From: Thermodesulfobacteriota bacterium
Lineage (GTDB): Bacteria; Desulfobacterota_D; UBA1144; Nemesobacterales; UBA2774
Assembly: GCA_035325995.1 (NCBI GenBank)
Contig: DAOKYU010000003.1
Coordinates: 124,001 to 188,000 of the forward strand
DNA length: 64,000 nt
Direction of reading: 5' to 3'
The position numbers and the translations under genes were made by a program. Positions 1 through 7,787 of the stretch are shown piece by piece. Numbering within the stretch: the stretch's first letter is position 1; each line of letters begins with the position of its first letter. The notes under the pieces were generated by a model. The model saw only the letters and a list, made by a program, of their open reading frames with translations, had not been told where the DNA came from and ran no database searches.

Positions 1-291
1 GTCTACCTCGTTTCTGAGTTTATACAGAGCTCATACGGGTCCCGCGAATATAATAAAAGCAACCATATATCATTTCAAAAGGAGTGATTTAACTGTAAAG
101 AGTATCAGGACAAAACGATCAGGGCGAGAAGTATGCGTATCTCACAAAACAGGCATCCATGAGAAGCCCGGGTGCATCTTATTTCACGAGGAAAAGCCCC
201 GCTGTTGAATAATCCGGTTTTCCCGGAAACTATATTTTTAATACCGATACCGCGCGGGCCGTATACATAGCCATATGCCGAGGTAATCCCA
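1..291. other. Leading stretch without a recognisable gene
   Basis: No coding region is convincing here. The stretch is AT-richer than the genes that follow. It has one purine-rich ribosome-binding-like string (aaaaggag, about position 80) that is not followed by an open frame of useful length. Reading frames on the minus strand are shadows of the hydrolase gene. It may be the tail of an intergenic region continuing outside the window. Confidence 0.5.
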
Positions 292-1278
292 ATGACGACC
301 GATTCCATGCCAAGAGCTGAGCTGAAAGAAAACCGAAAGGCGGGCGAGCCCGAGACGATCTCCATACTCGCGGGCGACGGCTTTACGATAAGGGGCTCCA
401 TGTGGCGGAGCCCCGGGCCCGATTCTGCGGACAGGCCCGTCGTCATAATAAACGCGGCGAATTCGGTCAGGTGCAGATACTATTCCCGCTTCGCCTCGTT
501 CCTGTTCAGGAACGGCTTCGACGTGATAACTTACGACTACCGCGGCATAGGTGTATCCCGGCCGGCCACACTCAGGGGATTCGACGCCGGATGGATAGAC
601 TGGGGAGAGCGCGACTTCGACGCCGTCATAAGATTCGCTCGGGACACGTTCCCCGGCCGGCCTATAGACGTCGCGGCACACAGCGTAGGCGGGTTCCTCA
701 TCGGCTTTGCGGAATCGAGCCGTCTCGTCCGGAGGATCTTCACCATGGGAGCGCAATACGCCTATTGGCGGGACTATGCGCCCGGCAAGAGGGCGGGAAT
801 GTTCGCCAAATGGCACGTCGCCATGCCGCTCCTGACGCTCCTCTTCGGCTACTTTCCCGGAAAGAGGCTCGGATGGCTCGAAGACACGCCCAGGAGTATA
901 GTGAGGGACTGGGCGCGCAGCCGGCCGCGCTTCGAAGATGTCCCCGGCGGGAGCTGGGCGGCGCGCTATCCGGACAAACGAGTATTCCTCGACAGGTTTG
1001 AAGCCGTCACCGCCCCTACCTTAGCCGTAAGCGTCTCGGACGACGAGTTCGGGACCATACCGGCGGTGGAACGCCTGCTCTCCTACTACACCGGCAGCCG
1101 GCGGACACATCTCAGGATCCCGCCCGGGTCGATAGGCGAGCCTTCGATCGGACATTTTCCGTTTTTCAGTGGCAAGTTCGAAGAGAAGCTCTGGCGCATT
1201 CCGCTGGAATGGCTAAAGTCAGGAAAGATAGCTGAAGACTGGCCCGGCGAGATTATAACGCCCGAATGCCGCGGCTGA
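292..1278 (+). CDS. Alpha/beta hydrolase (serine hydrolase type)
   Basis: A predicted cytosolic alpha/beta-fold hydrolase of 328 residues; substrate unknown. The N-terminal third carries the typical strand VVIINAA, an oxyanion-side segment and ITYDYRGIGVS. The nucleophile elbow reads AHSVGG (about residue 130), a G-x-S-x-G variant with Ala in the first position. A late Asp (SVSDDEFG) and a His near the C-terminus (SIGHFPFF) are candidates for the rest of the triad. A short ribosome-binding motif (gaggt) sits about 9 bases before the ATG. No signal peptide is seen. It stands alone, convergent with the ferritin gene, with a hairpin between them. Family assignment is safe; function is not known. 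Confidence 0.8.
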   Translation: MTTDSMPRAELKENRKAGEPETISILAGDGFTIRGSMWRSPGPDSADRPVVIINAANSVRCRYYSRFASFLFRNGFDVITYDYRGIGVSRPATLRGFDAGWIDWGERDFDAVIRFARDTFPGRPIDVAAHSVGGFLIGFAESSRLVRRIFTMGAQYAYWRDYAPGKRAGMFAKWHVAMPLLTLLFGYFPGKRLGWLEDTPRSIVRDWARSRPRFEDVPGGSWAARYPDKRVFLDRFEAVTAPTLAVSVSDDEFGTIPAVERLLSYYTGSRRTHLRIPPGSIGEPSIGHFPFFSGKFEEKLWRIPLEWLKSGKIAEDWPGEIITPECRG

Positions 1279-1311
1279 GCCGGATATAGACCGGATGTGG
1301 AATTCAAGGAA

Positions 1312-1361
1312 TCCGCGCGGGCGTGGGAAATCTTCCCGCCCCGCGCGGAAAGGAGCTTTTT
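1312..1361 (+). terminator. Hairpin terminator between hydrolase and ferritin genes
   Basis: An inverted repeat (tccgcgcgg at 1312-1320, ccgcgcgga at 1341-1349, with further pairing ggga/tccc inside) is followed by gctttttat on the plus strand. It lies between two convergent genes and probably ends the hydrolase transcript, perhaps both. Confidence 0.65.
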
Positions 1362-1395
1362 ATAATCAATCGGGCCGCTCGTTGGCCGCCGTACT

Positions 1396-1884
1396 TCAGT
1401 GCCTCTGGCCGAGCTGGGAATCGAGAAGGAGGATTGCCGAGCTGTTGTCACCGGCCAGCTTTAATTTATCGAGTATCTCGGTGGCAGACTTTTCTTCCTC
1501 TACCTGCTCGTGTATGAACCACTGAAGCTCGACTGCCGTCGCGTGGTCGTTCTCGCTTATGGCCTTCTCGTAGAGCTTGTTTATCATCCCTGTGACCTCT
1601 CTTTCGTGATCGAGGGCCTGCTGGAAGATGTCGACGAGCGACTTGAACTTCGACTGGGGCTTTTCGATGCCCTGGAGTACGACCTGCCCGTCCCTGTCGA
1701 CGATGTAATCGAAGAGCTTCATCGCGTGCTGGAGCTCCTCCTGGCTCTGTTTCCTCAGCCACTTGGCAAAACCCGTCAGGTTCTGCGACTCGCAGTGGGC
1801 CGCCATCGAAAGATAGGTGTAAGAAGCGAAATATTCGTTTTTAATCTGATCGTTCAGGGCATCCTGAATTTCTTTACTCAGCAT
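1396..1884 (-). CDS. ftnA: Bacterial non-haem ferritin
   Basis: Iron-storage ferritin of 162 residues, the usual size of the bacterial FtnA family. It takes up Fe(II), oxidises it at a ferroxidase centre and stores it in a 24-subunit shell in the cytoplasm. Visible signatures are the N-terminal QIKNEYFASYTYLSMA helix with its ferroxidase Glu, the EELQHAMKLFDYI helix with Glu and His ligands, and LQWFIHEQVEEEKSA in the fourth helix. No haem-ligand Met typical of bacterioferritin stands out, so FtnA rather than Bfr. It is a single gene with its own promoter (1947-1975). A Fur-type operator could not be defined. Confidence 0.93.
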   Translation of the reverse strand: MLSKEIQDALNDQIKNEYFASYTYLSMAAHCESQNLTGFAKWLRKQSQEELQHAMKLFDYIVDRDGQVVLQGIEKPQSKFKSLVDIFQQALDHEREVTGMINKLYEKAISENDHATAVELQWFIHEQVEEEKSATEILDKLKLAGDNSSAILLLDSQLGQRH

Positions 1885-1946
1885 AATAGCCTCCTCGCAT
1901 GGTTGATGTGTCAGGGCACCTTCCGGCCTCTGCCCTTGTCACTAAA

Positions 1947-1975
1947 ATTATGTCATAAAATGGAATTAAATACAA
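1947..1975 (-). promoter_or_regulatory. Sigma-70-type promoter of the ferritin gene
   Basis: On the minus strand a -35 TTGTAT (1970-1975) and a -10 CATAAT (1947-1952) are separated by 17 bases. The start codon lies about 60 bases downstream. The surrounding DNA is AT-rich (ttaattggtaataattt), where an iron-responsive regulator might bind, but no clear palindrome was found. Confidence 0.55.
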
Positions 1976-2078
1976 GTAATTATCAGGCGGAAATTATTAC
2001 CAATTAGAATTTAGCTTCCAGGGGCCTCATGCTATATAAGTGTTGTAAACACTGTAATTTTGAATAAATACGGCGTAT

Positions 2079-2321
2079 TCAGCGCCATTTTCTGGCAACG
2101 AGATAGTAAAAGCCCAGGAGCCCGCCTATAAGCCAGACAATGATTCCGAGGCCGAGCTTCCCCTGAGCACCGAAAGACTCGGGAAGGGAATAAGCCGCAA
2201 AAAAGGAGACCGGGGTCCAGAGAATCAGGAATACGGCAATGGCGGTCAATGAAGTCCCCGCCTTCCATTTTGAGTCATTTCCAATAATAATACTCGCAAA
2301 ATCGGGACGAGGGGACACCAC
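2079..2321 (-). CDS. Small two-helix membrane protein, unknown function
   Basis: An 80-residue frame starting at GTG. It has two hydrophobic helices (about residues 23-47 and 57-75) and ends in a basic ARKWR tail, which suggests a small inner-membrane protein. I do not recognise a family. The start is uncertain: there is no good ATG, and the GTG lies just 26 bases from the divergent transporter start. The second frame over this region (2032-2268) has no membrane pattern and looks like a shadow. It is probably real because of the clear hydrophobic periodicity, but could be missing an N-terminal piece. Confidence 0.5.
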   Translation of the reverse strand: MVSPRPDFASIIIGNDSKWKAGTSLTAIAVFLILWTPVSFFAAYSLPESFGAQGKLGLGIIVWLIGGLLGFYYLVARKWR

Positions 2322-2347
2322 TGTCCGCCCGAAGAATCTCTAAAAAA

Positions 2348-3652
2348 ATGACCGAAGCCGACGCGAAGGGCAAAAAGAGGGAAACCCTCAGCTGGTGTAT
2401 GTACGACTGGGCGTATTCCGCCTTCGCCACCGTCGTTATCTCCGCCGTCCTGCCGGTTTACTACAGCCAGGTCGCGGCCTCGAACCTCGAAGGGCACATC
2501 GCGACCGCCTATTGGGGATACACCACCGTCATCACCCTTTTCATAGCCGCCGTACTCTCCCCGGTCGTGGGCGCAATCGCCGACTACTCCGGCATGAAAA
2601 AGCGTCTTCTCCTTCTATTCGCCGCACTCGGAATATTTTCGACCGCCCTTCTTTACTTCATCAAAACAGGGGACTGGCTCCTGGCTTCTCTCTTTTTCAT
2701 TTTCGGGAACATAGGCTTTACGGTCTCCGAGGTCTTCTACAACTCGATGCTGCCCTACGTGGCCAGGCCGGGGGAGATGGACCGGGTGTCCATAAAGGGA
2801 TACATATTCGGCTACACCGGCGGCGGCATCCTTCTGGCTATCGACATAGCCATGATCGAGCTCATGTCGGACAAGCTCCTGGCGACGAGGCTATCGTTCC
2901 TGACCGTATCTCTCTGGTGGGCCGTTTTTACGATCCCGCTAATTCTTAACGTAAAGGAGCCCCCGGGCGGGCGGAAGGGCGCCCGGGGCGTAAACCCCCT
3001 GACGGCAGGATTCAAAAGGCTTTCGGAGACTTTCAGGGAGCTAAGGAGGTACAGGGAGCTCGCCCTCTTCCTGGCGGCCTTCTGGATCTATAACGACGGC
3101 ATCGGGACCATAATAAAGATGGCGACGATTTACGGGGCCGAGATAGGCATAAGCCAGACGGCGCTCATCGGGGCCCTCCTCATGACACAGTTCGTCGGCA
3201 TACCGTTCTCCTTCGCCTTCGGACGGCTCGCGGGGATTATCGGCACGAAGAACTCGATCCTCCTCGGGCTCTCGGTGTATACGGCGATCTCCATAGGCGG
3301 CTACTTCATGGAGAACGCCGTTCACTTCTGGATACTCGCGTTCCTCGTGGGGACGGTTCAGGGAGGCACACAGGCCTTAAGCCGCTCCATGTTCGGCTCT
3401 ATGCTGCCCGGGGACAAGACGGCCGAGTTCTTCGGATTTTACGGCATGAGCTCGAAGTTCGCGGGTATCGTCGGCCCCCTCGTATTCGCCGTCGTCTCGC
3501 AGACGACGGGGTCGAGCCGCCTGAGCATTTTCTCGCTGATAGCCTTCTTCGTCATAGGGGCCGCGATGCTCTCGCGCGTCGATGTCGAGAAGGGAATACG
3601 GGCGGCCCGGGAAGGGAAGGTATCCACAGATCCGGATACTCCGGGGGCGTAA
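2348..3652 (+). CDS. MFS transporter, UMF1/Atg22-like family
   Basis: An integral membrane transporter of 434 residues with about 12 hydrophobic segments. The opening SWCMYDWAYSAFATVV and the motif GAIADYSGMKKR after helix 2 are typical of the UMF1 (Atg22-like) branch of the major facilitator superfamily. A cytoplasmic basic loop (about residues 200-235, KEPPGGRKGARG) separates the two six-helix halves. Substrates of bacterial UMF1 members are mostly unknown. Its 3' end overlaps the first DnaA box of the origin region. It is the last gene before the origin and has no evident functional tie to dnaA. Confidence 0.88.
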   Translation: MTEADAKGKKRETLSWCMYDWAYSAFATVVISAVLPVYYSQVAASNLEGHIATAYWGYTTVITLFIAAVLSPVVGAIADYSGMKKRLLLLFAALGIFSTALLYFIKTGDWLLASLFFIFGNIGFTVSEVFYNSMLPYVARPGEMDRVSIKGYIFGYTGGGILLAIDIAMIELMSDKLLATRLSFLTVSLWWAVFTIPLILNVKEPPGGRKGARGVNPLTAGFKRLSETFRELRRYRELALFLAAFWIYNDGIGTIIKMATIYGAEIGISQTALIGALLMTQFVGIPFSFAFGRLAGIIGTKNSILLGLSVYTAISIGGYFMENAVHFWILAFLVGTVQGGTQALSRSMFGSMLPGDKTAEFFGFYGMSSKFAGIVGPLVFAVVSQTTGSSRLSIFSLIAFFVIGAAMLSRVDVEKGIRAAREGKVSTDPDTPGA

Positions 3653-3986
3653 AGATATCCACAGATTCGCCGGGGTGCGAAAATTCTCTTTTTCTTCCAA
3701 CCCCTTGCGCCCGCGGGCAAGAATATCCACACCGGAAAGCTACACGCAAGCGCCACTTACCGCAATAAGATGCAAATACACGTGTCGATTTAGCATTTTT
3801 GTATAAGTTGCTGTAATAACTGAATAAAAAAAATAAACTTGACAATGTCTTTCGGCATCTGTTAGGATGTACCGTACGGATTAGGGTGGGGCTTAATTCA
3901 CATACAAACCAGCACTACGATTTGTCCACAGGCTGTTGATGGATTGTGGATAAATTGCCTTTTTCAAGATGGAGGAATGATAGCAA
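3620..3986 (+). other. oriC: Probable replication origin (oriC), part upstream of dnaA
   Basis: Five DnaA-box-like 9-mers are visible: gTATCCACA (3620-3628), ATATCCACA (3655-3663), ATATCCACA (3723-3731), TTGTCCACA (3922-3930), and a perfect box in inverse orientation, TGTGGATAA (3945-3953). Between them is a very AT-rich stretch (about 3780-3842) that could be the unwinding element. The first box lies inside the end of the transporter gene. More boxes follow dnaA. Box clustering around dnaA with AT-rich DNA is the standard mark of a bacterial origin; GC skew could not be computed here. Confidence 0.75.
3839..3868 (+). promoter_or_regulatory. Probable dnaA promoter
   Basis: A perfect -35 TTGACA (3839-3844) is followed after 18 bases by TAGGAT (3863-3868). 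Two DnaA boxes (3922-3930, 3945-3953) lie just downstream, between promoter and gene, where DnaA could repress its own transcription as in other bacteria. Confidence 0.6.
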
Positions 3987-5492
3987 TTGGCCACTAAACG
4001 TACGCCCCTTAAACATAATCTGAGAACGATCTTCAACAGGCAAAAAGACGACGGAAAAGGGCTCGAGCAGTTCATGAGCAAGTCCATACGTCCGGGGAAA
4101 TCCCACCAGAAGACAGCGGCCGAAAACACCGGCTCGGGGATTTGGGAAAGCGTCCTCGAAAGGATACAAAAGAAATCGAACCCGCAGGTCTTCTTCTGGT
4201 TCGCCCCCCTAAAACCCGTCGCCGAAACCGGGATATCCATAACCCTCGCCGCCGGGAGCGAATTCGACAGGGACTGGATAAACAACCACTACCTCGACTT
4301 CATAAGCGATACGATAAACGAGGTGTGCGGAAAGCGGCTCGAGGTTTCCGTGGTCGCCGATCACGAGAGGGCGCAGGCCGCTCACGAAAAGAAGGACAGG
4401 GACGAGCACAGGGAAAAGCCCGAAAAGGAGACGAAGGCTTCAAAGCTCTTCACCGGGGTCCTCAACCCGAATTACACGTTCGACAGGTTTATAGTAGGGC
4501 CGAGTAACCAGTTCGCCCACGCTGCGTCTACGGCGGTCGCCAGGAAGCCCGGAGAGGCTTACAACCCCCTCTTCATATACGGAGGAGTGGGGCTCGGAAA
4601 GACGCACCTTATAAACGCGATAGGGAATCACATAATCAAGTCCACTTCCAACATGGCGCGCGTGTGCTGCATATCGGCGGAGCACTTCACGAACCAGGTC
4701 ATAAACAGCATCAAGTCGAACAAGATGGAGGAGTTTAGGAACCGCTACAGGTTCGGCTGCGACGTTTTGCTCATAGACGACATACAGTTCATCGCCGGAA
4801 AGGAGAGCACGCAGGAGGAGTTTTTCCACACCTTCAACACGCTCTACGAATCGAAAAAGCAGATAGTCCTTTCGAGCGACAAGTCGCCCAAAGACATGTC
4901 CTATCTCGAGGAAAGGCTCCGCTCCAGGTTCGAGTGGGGTCTCATCACCGACATACAGCCGCCCGAGACCGAAACCCGTATAGCGATTATAAAGAACAAG
5001 GCCGAATCGGAGGGGACGGCGCTTCCCGACGAGGTCGCCCTCTATCTGGCGCAGAACACGACTTCCAACATACGCGAGCTCGAAGGGACGCTCACGAACA
5101 TCATGGCCCACGCGAAGCTCCTTAACACAGAGATATCGCTCGACCTCGCAAAGGACGTCCTTAAAAACATCCTAAAGCAGCACGATAGAAAATTCCTCAG
5201 CATAGAGAGCATACAAAAGGAAGTCGCCGGCTACCACGGCCTCAGGGTGCAGGATTTAAAATCAGCGAAGAAGCAGAAGAACATCTCCGTCCCGAGGCAG
5301 ATAGCCATGTACCTCGCCAGGAGATACACCGGGGCTTCCTATCCCGAGATAGGCGAGAAGTTCGGCGGAAAGGATCACTCGACCGTAATACACGCCGTCA
5401 AGAAAATCGAGGGCACCCTCGGGAAAGACCCTGCGCTCGAAAATGCGGTGAAGGCGCTTTGCAGAAGAATAGAGGGCCTTACCGGCGGATAA
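3987..5492 (+). CDS. dnaA: Chromosomal replication initiator DnaA
   Basis: Binds DnaA boxes as an ATP complex and opens the origin. Domain I begins near residue 52 (IWESVLERIQ), a charged linker spans about 125-152, and domain III has Walker A GGVGLGKT (199-206) and Walker B LLIDD (261-265). Domain IV ends with the DNA-binding signature GGKDHSTVIHAVKKI. At 501 residues it is longer than usual because of a ~50-residue basic N-terminal extension. The TTG start at 3987 has ggagg 11 bases before it. The ATG at 4074 (MSKSIRPG) would give a more ordinary length but has no clear ribosome-binding site. dnaN follows after 230 bases that hold further DnaA boxes. Confidence 0.97.
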   Translation: MATKRTPLKHNLRTIFNRQKDDGKGLEQFMSKSIRPGKSHQKTAAENTGSGIWESVLERIQKKSNPQVFFWFAPLKPVAETGISITLAAGSEFDRDWINNHYLDFISDTINEVCGKRLEVSVVADHERAQAAHEKKDRDEHREKPEKETKASKLFTGVLNPNYTFDRFIVGPSNQFAHAASTAVARKPGEAYNPLFIYGGVGLGKTHLINAIGNHIIKSTSNMARVCCISAEHFTNQVINSIKSNKMEEFRNRYRFGCDVLLIDDIQFIAGKESTQEEFFHTFNTLYESKKQIVLSSDKSPKDMSYLEERLRSRFEWGLITDIQPPETETRIAIIKNKAESEGTALPDEVALYLAQNTTSNIRELEGTLTNIMAHAKLLNTEISLDLAKDVLKNILKQHDRKFLSIESIQKEVAGYHGLRVQDLKSAKKQKNISVPRQIAMYLARRYTGASYPEIGEKFGGKDHSTVIHAVKKIEGTLGKDPALENAVKALCRRIEGLTGG

Positions 5493-5722
5493 GCGGTGGA
5501 AAGGCCTGTGAATGAAATTGTGGATAAAAACCGGTTTTGCGTTTTTACACCGTTCCTGTGGATGAATGTTGATAACCAGTCTTTTTAATCAACAGGGTTA
5601 CAAACACCAAAAATCTTGTGTTTCTAGCCGGATGGGATACATTTTCACATTCTCACAGGGCCTACTATTACTACTGCTGAGAATATAGAATAATGTTTTA
5701 AAAAATAGCAGGAGCAGAGACC
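5493..5722 (+). other. oriC: dnaA-dnaN intergenic region with DnaA boxes
   Basis: Contains a perfect box TGTGGATAA (5519-5527) and two near matches, TGTGGATGA (5557-5565) and TGTTGATAA (5567-5575), all in the same orientation as the box at 3945. AT-rich DNA follows (about 5576-5722). Together with the boxes before dnaA this suggests a bipartite origin. The ribosome-binding site of dnaN (aggag) lies at its end. Confidence 0.65.
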
Positions 5723-6823
5723 ATGAAATTCAAGACTCGGGTAGAAGACTTTGCAGTAAAGCTCGGTCTCATCCAGGGCATTTCCGAGAGACGGGCCACC
5801 ATGCCTGTACTATCGCACGTTTTGCTTAACGTCGCGAAAAACAGGATAGGGATTTCCGCGACCGACCTCGAAACGACCATGAGCACGTGGTCGCCGGCCG
5901 AGGTTTTGAAGGAGGGCGCACTGGCAGTGCCCGCGAGAAAGCTCTACGAGATCATAAAGGAGCTCGAAGGCGGGGACATAGAGGTCGAGGAGATAGGCAA
6001 CCACTGGATAGAAATAAGGACGTCTTCCGCGGTCTTCAAGATAGCGGGTCTTCCGAGCGACGATTTTCCGATAATACCCGAGCTTCACTCGGACCATCTC
6101 TTCTCTGTCGAAAGCTCCCTTTTGGAGGAGATGATTTCGAAGACCATATTCGCGGTTTCGCCCGACGAGCTCAGGCGTAATCTCGCCGGCATATATTTCG
6201 AGGAGGCGGGGAGCAAGAGCCTCCGGCTGGTGGCGACGGACGGACACAGGCTTTCCCTCGTCGAAAAGAACATAGACAGCAGGGTTAAGTTTGAGAAGGG
6301 GTTTGTGGTTCCCAAGAAGGGCGTGGCCGAGCTTAGAAAGGTGCTCAAGCTTACGGATAAGGTTAGGATAGGCGTCGGGGACAGCTTCTTCATGGCCGAG
6401 GGAGAGGATATAGTCCTCGTGGCGAGGCTCATAGACGCCGACTTCCCGGACTATAAGCAGGTGACGCCCGAGGTGACGAAGGCTACGCTCACGCTCAAGA
6501 AAGGGGAATTTCTGAGCGCCCTGAAGCGCGTGTCGATTCTCTCTTCCGAAAAGACCCGGAGCGTTAAGTTCGTAATAGACAAGGACGGGATGACGCTCAT
6601 ATCGGTCTCGCCCGAAGTAGGCGAGGCGAAGGAAAAGATAGCGGTCGAGTATTCAGGCGAGCCCATGGAGCTCGGTTTTAATTCGAGGTATCTCATGGAC
6701 GTCCTCGAGGTAGTGACCGAGGAAAGGGTTCAGATGGGCCTTATAGACGAGCTCAGCCCTGCCGTGTTGAGGCCCGAGGGCGAAGAGGTATACCTCTCCG
6801 TCATAATGCCGATGAGGGTCTGA
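5723..6823 (+). CDS. dnaN: DNA polymerase III sliding clamp, beta subunit
   Basis: The 366-residue clamp protein that encircles DNA as a dimer and holds the replicative polymerase. Length and the three repeated clamp folds are normal for the family. Recognisable pieces are ISERRATMPVLSHVLLN near the N-terminus, LRRNLAGIYFE and LVATDGHRLS in the middle, and the C-terminal YLSVIMPMRV. The start ATG has aggagc about 7 bases upstream. It is adjacent to dnaA as in most bacteria, but recF and gyrB do not follow. Confidence 0.98.
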   Translation: MKFKTRVEDFAVKLGLIQGISERRATMPVLSHVLLNVAKNRIGISATDLETTMSTWSPAEVLKEGALAVPARKLYEIIKELEGGDIEVEEIGNHWIEIRTSSAVFKIAGLPSDDFPIIPELHSDHLFSVESSLLEEMISKTIFAVSPDELRRNLAGIYFEEAGSKSLRLVATDGHRLSLVEKNIDSRVKFEKGFVVPKKGVAELRKVLKLTDKVRIGVGDSFFMAEGEDIVLVARLIDADFPDYKQVTPEVTKATLTLKKGEFLSALKRVSILSSEKTRSVKFVIDKDGMTLISVSPEVGEAKEKIAVEYSGEPMELGFNSRYLMDVLEVVTEERVQMGLIDELSPAVLRPEGEEVYLSVIMPMRV

Positions 6824-6989
6824 TAGAGGCGCGGGAGCGCGCGTAAGCACATCGCACGATGCCGTCCCCGGCGTCTTGGGATGAAGACGCGCCTTTCGCG
6901 TGAATCCGTCTCCGGTGCTTTCGGTCCGCAAAAAAATTTTGCGCAAGTCGGCCCGGGTCCGCAGTCGGTATACTTTTACCGGTGGCCGA

Positions 6990-7721
6990 ATGTTAGACCT
7001 CGTCTTTCCCAAAACGTGTCCCGGGTGCGATTCCGCGATCGATGAAAACGAGAAGCTGTGCGGGGATTGTCTCTCCGGCATAACTTTTATAAGCGGATTG
7101 TCGTCGTGCGCCTGCTGCGGGATTCCGTTCGGGTTTTACAAGGATAAAAACGACTACGTGGTTAGAGGGAAGAACGAGGGGCATCTCTGCGGAAGGTGTC
7201 TTACGGAATACTATAGTTTTTCGAATGCCCGCTCCATAGCGTTATATGACGGTAAACTTATAGATATAATCTACGGATTCAAGTACAGGGGGAATCCCGG
7301 GCTCGGCGATTTTCTTTCCGGGCTCCTGGCGGGCGGCATGCCCTACGGCTCGGACGAGTTCGATGTCGTCGTCCCGGTTCCTTTGCACATAAACAAGCTC
7401 CGGTCGAGGGAATACAACCAGTCGGCCGTCCTTGCGAAGAATCTCGCAAAGAGCATCGGAGTAAAGCACGACCTTTTCAACCTAAGGAAGATAAGGGATA
7501 CGATGCCGCAGTTCGAGATTCAGAAGGAAGAGGCGAGGCGGAAGAATGTAAAAGGAGCGTTTTCGGTTACGGACCCGGACGCCTTTTCCGGGAAATCCGT
7601 TCTCGTCGTGGACGACGTTTTCACGACGGGCTCGACGACCGACGAATGCGCGCGGGCGCTTTTGAAAGCGGGCGCTTCGGAAGTAAGGGTTTTGACGGTG
7701 GCCAGGGCGAGGTGGGCATAA
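6990..7721 (+). CDS. comF: ComF-family phosphoribosyltransferase-like protein
   Basis: A 243-residue ComF-type protein: an N-terminal zinc-binding part (CPGCD, CGDC, CACC, CGRC pairs) and a C-terminal phosphoribosyltransferase-like domain with the motif VLVVDDVFTTGST. In competent bacteria ComFC/ComF helps internalised single-stranded DNA reach recombination; elsewhere the role is unclear. I choose the ATG at 6990 because it begins with the typical LDLVFPKTCPGC and has ggtgg just before it; an in-frame GTG at 6900 would add 30 residues. No other competence genes are in the window. Confidence 0.88.
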   Translation: MLDLVFPKTCPGCDSAIDENEKLCGDCLSGITFISGLSSCACCGIPFGFYKDKNDYVVRGKNEGHLCGRCLTEYYSFSNARSIALYDGKLIDIIYGFKYRGNPGLGDFLSGLLAGGMPYGSDEFDVVVPVPLHINKLRSREYNQSAVLAKNLAKSIGVKHDLFNLRKIRDTMPQFEIQKEEARRKNVKGAFSVTDPDAFSGKSVLVVDDVFTTGSTTDECARALLKAGASEVRVLTVARARWA

Positions 7722-7727
7722 ATTCAT

Positions 7728-7756
7728 TTGACTTTAAAGGGCCCTTACTTTAAATT
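7728..7756 (+). promoter_or_regulatory. Possible promoter of the GspL/M/N cluster
   Basis: TTGACT (7728-7733) and TAAATT (7751-7756) are separated by 17 bases, 32 bases before the start codon of the next gene. It begins just after the comF stop, so the secretion-type cluster may have its own transcript. Confidence 0.45.
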
Positions 7757-7787
7757 TAAAGCGGAAGATTAAGTAATTTACTTAAAC

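Noticed and set aside
1510..2007. A 165-residue plus-strand frame over the ferritin gene
   Set aside because: It is the antisense shadow of ferritin, with no ribosome site and odd composition (long runs of Leu, Val and Glu in mirrored order).
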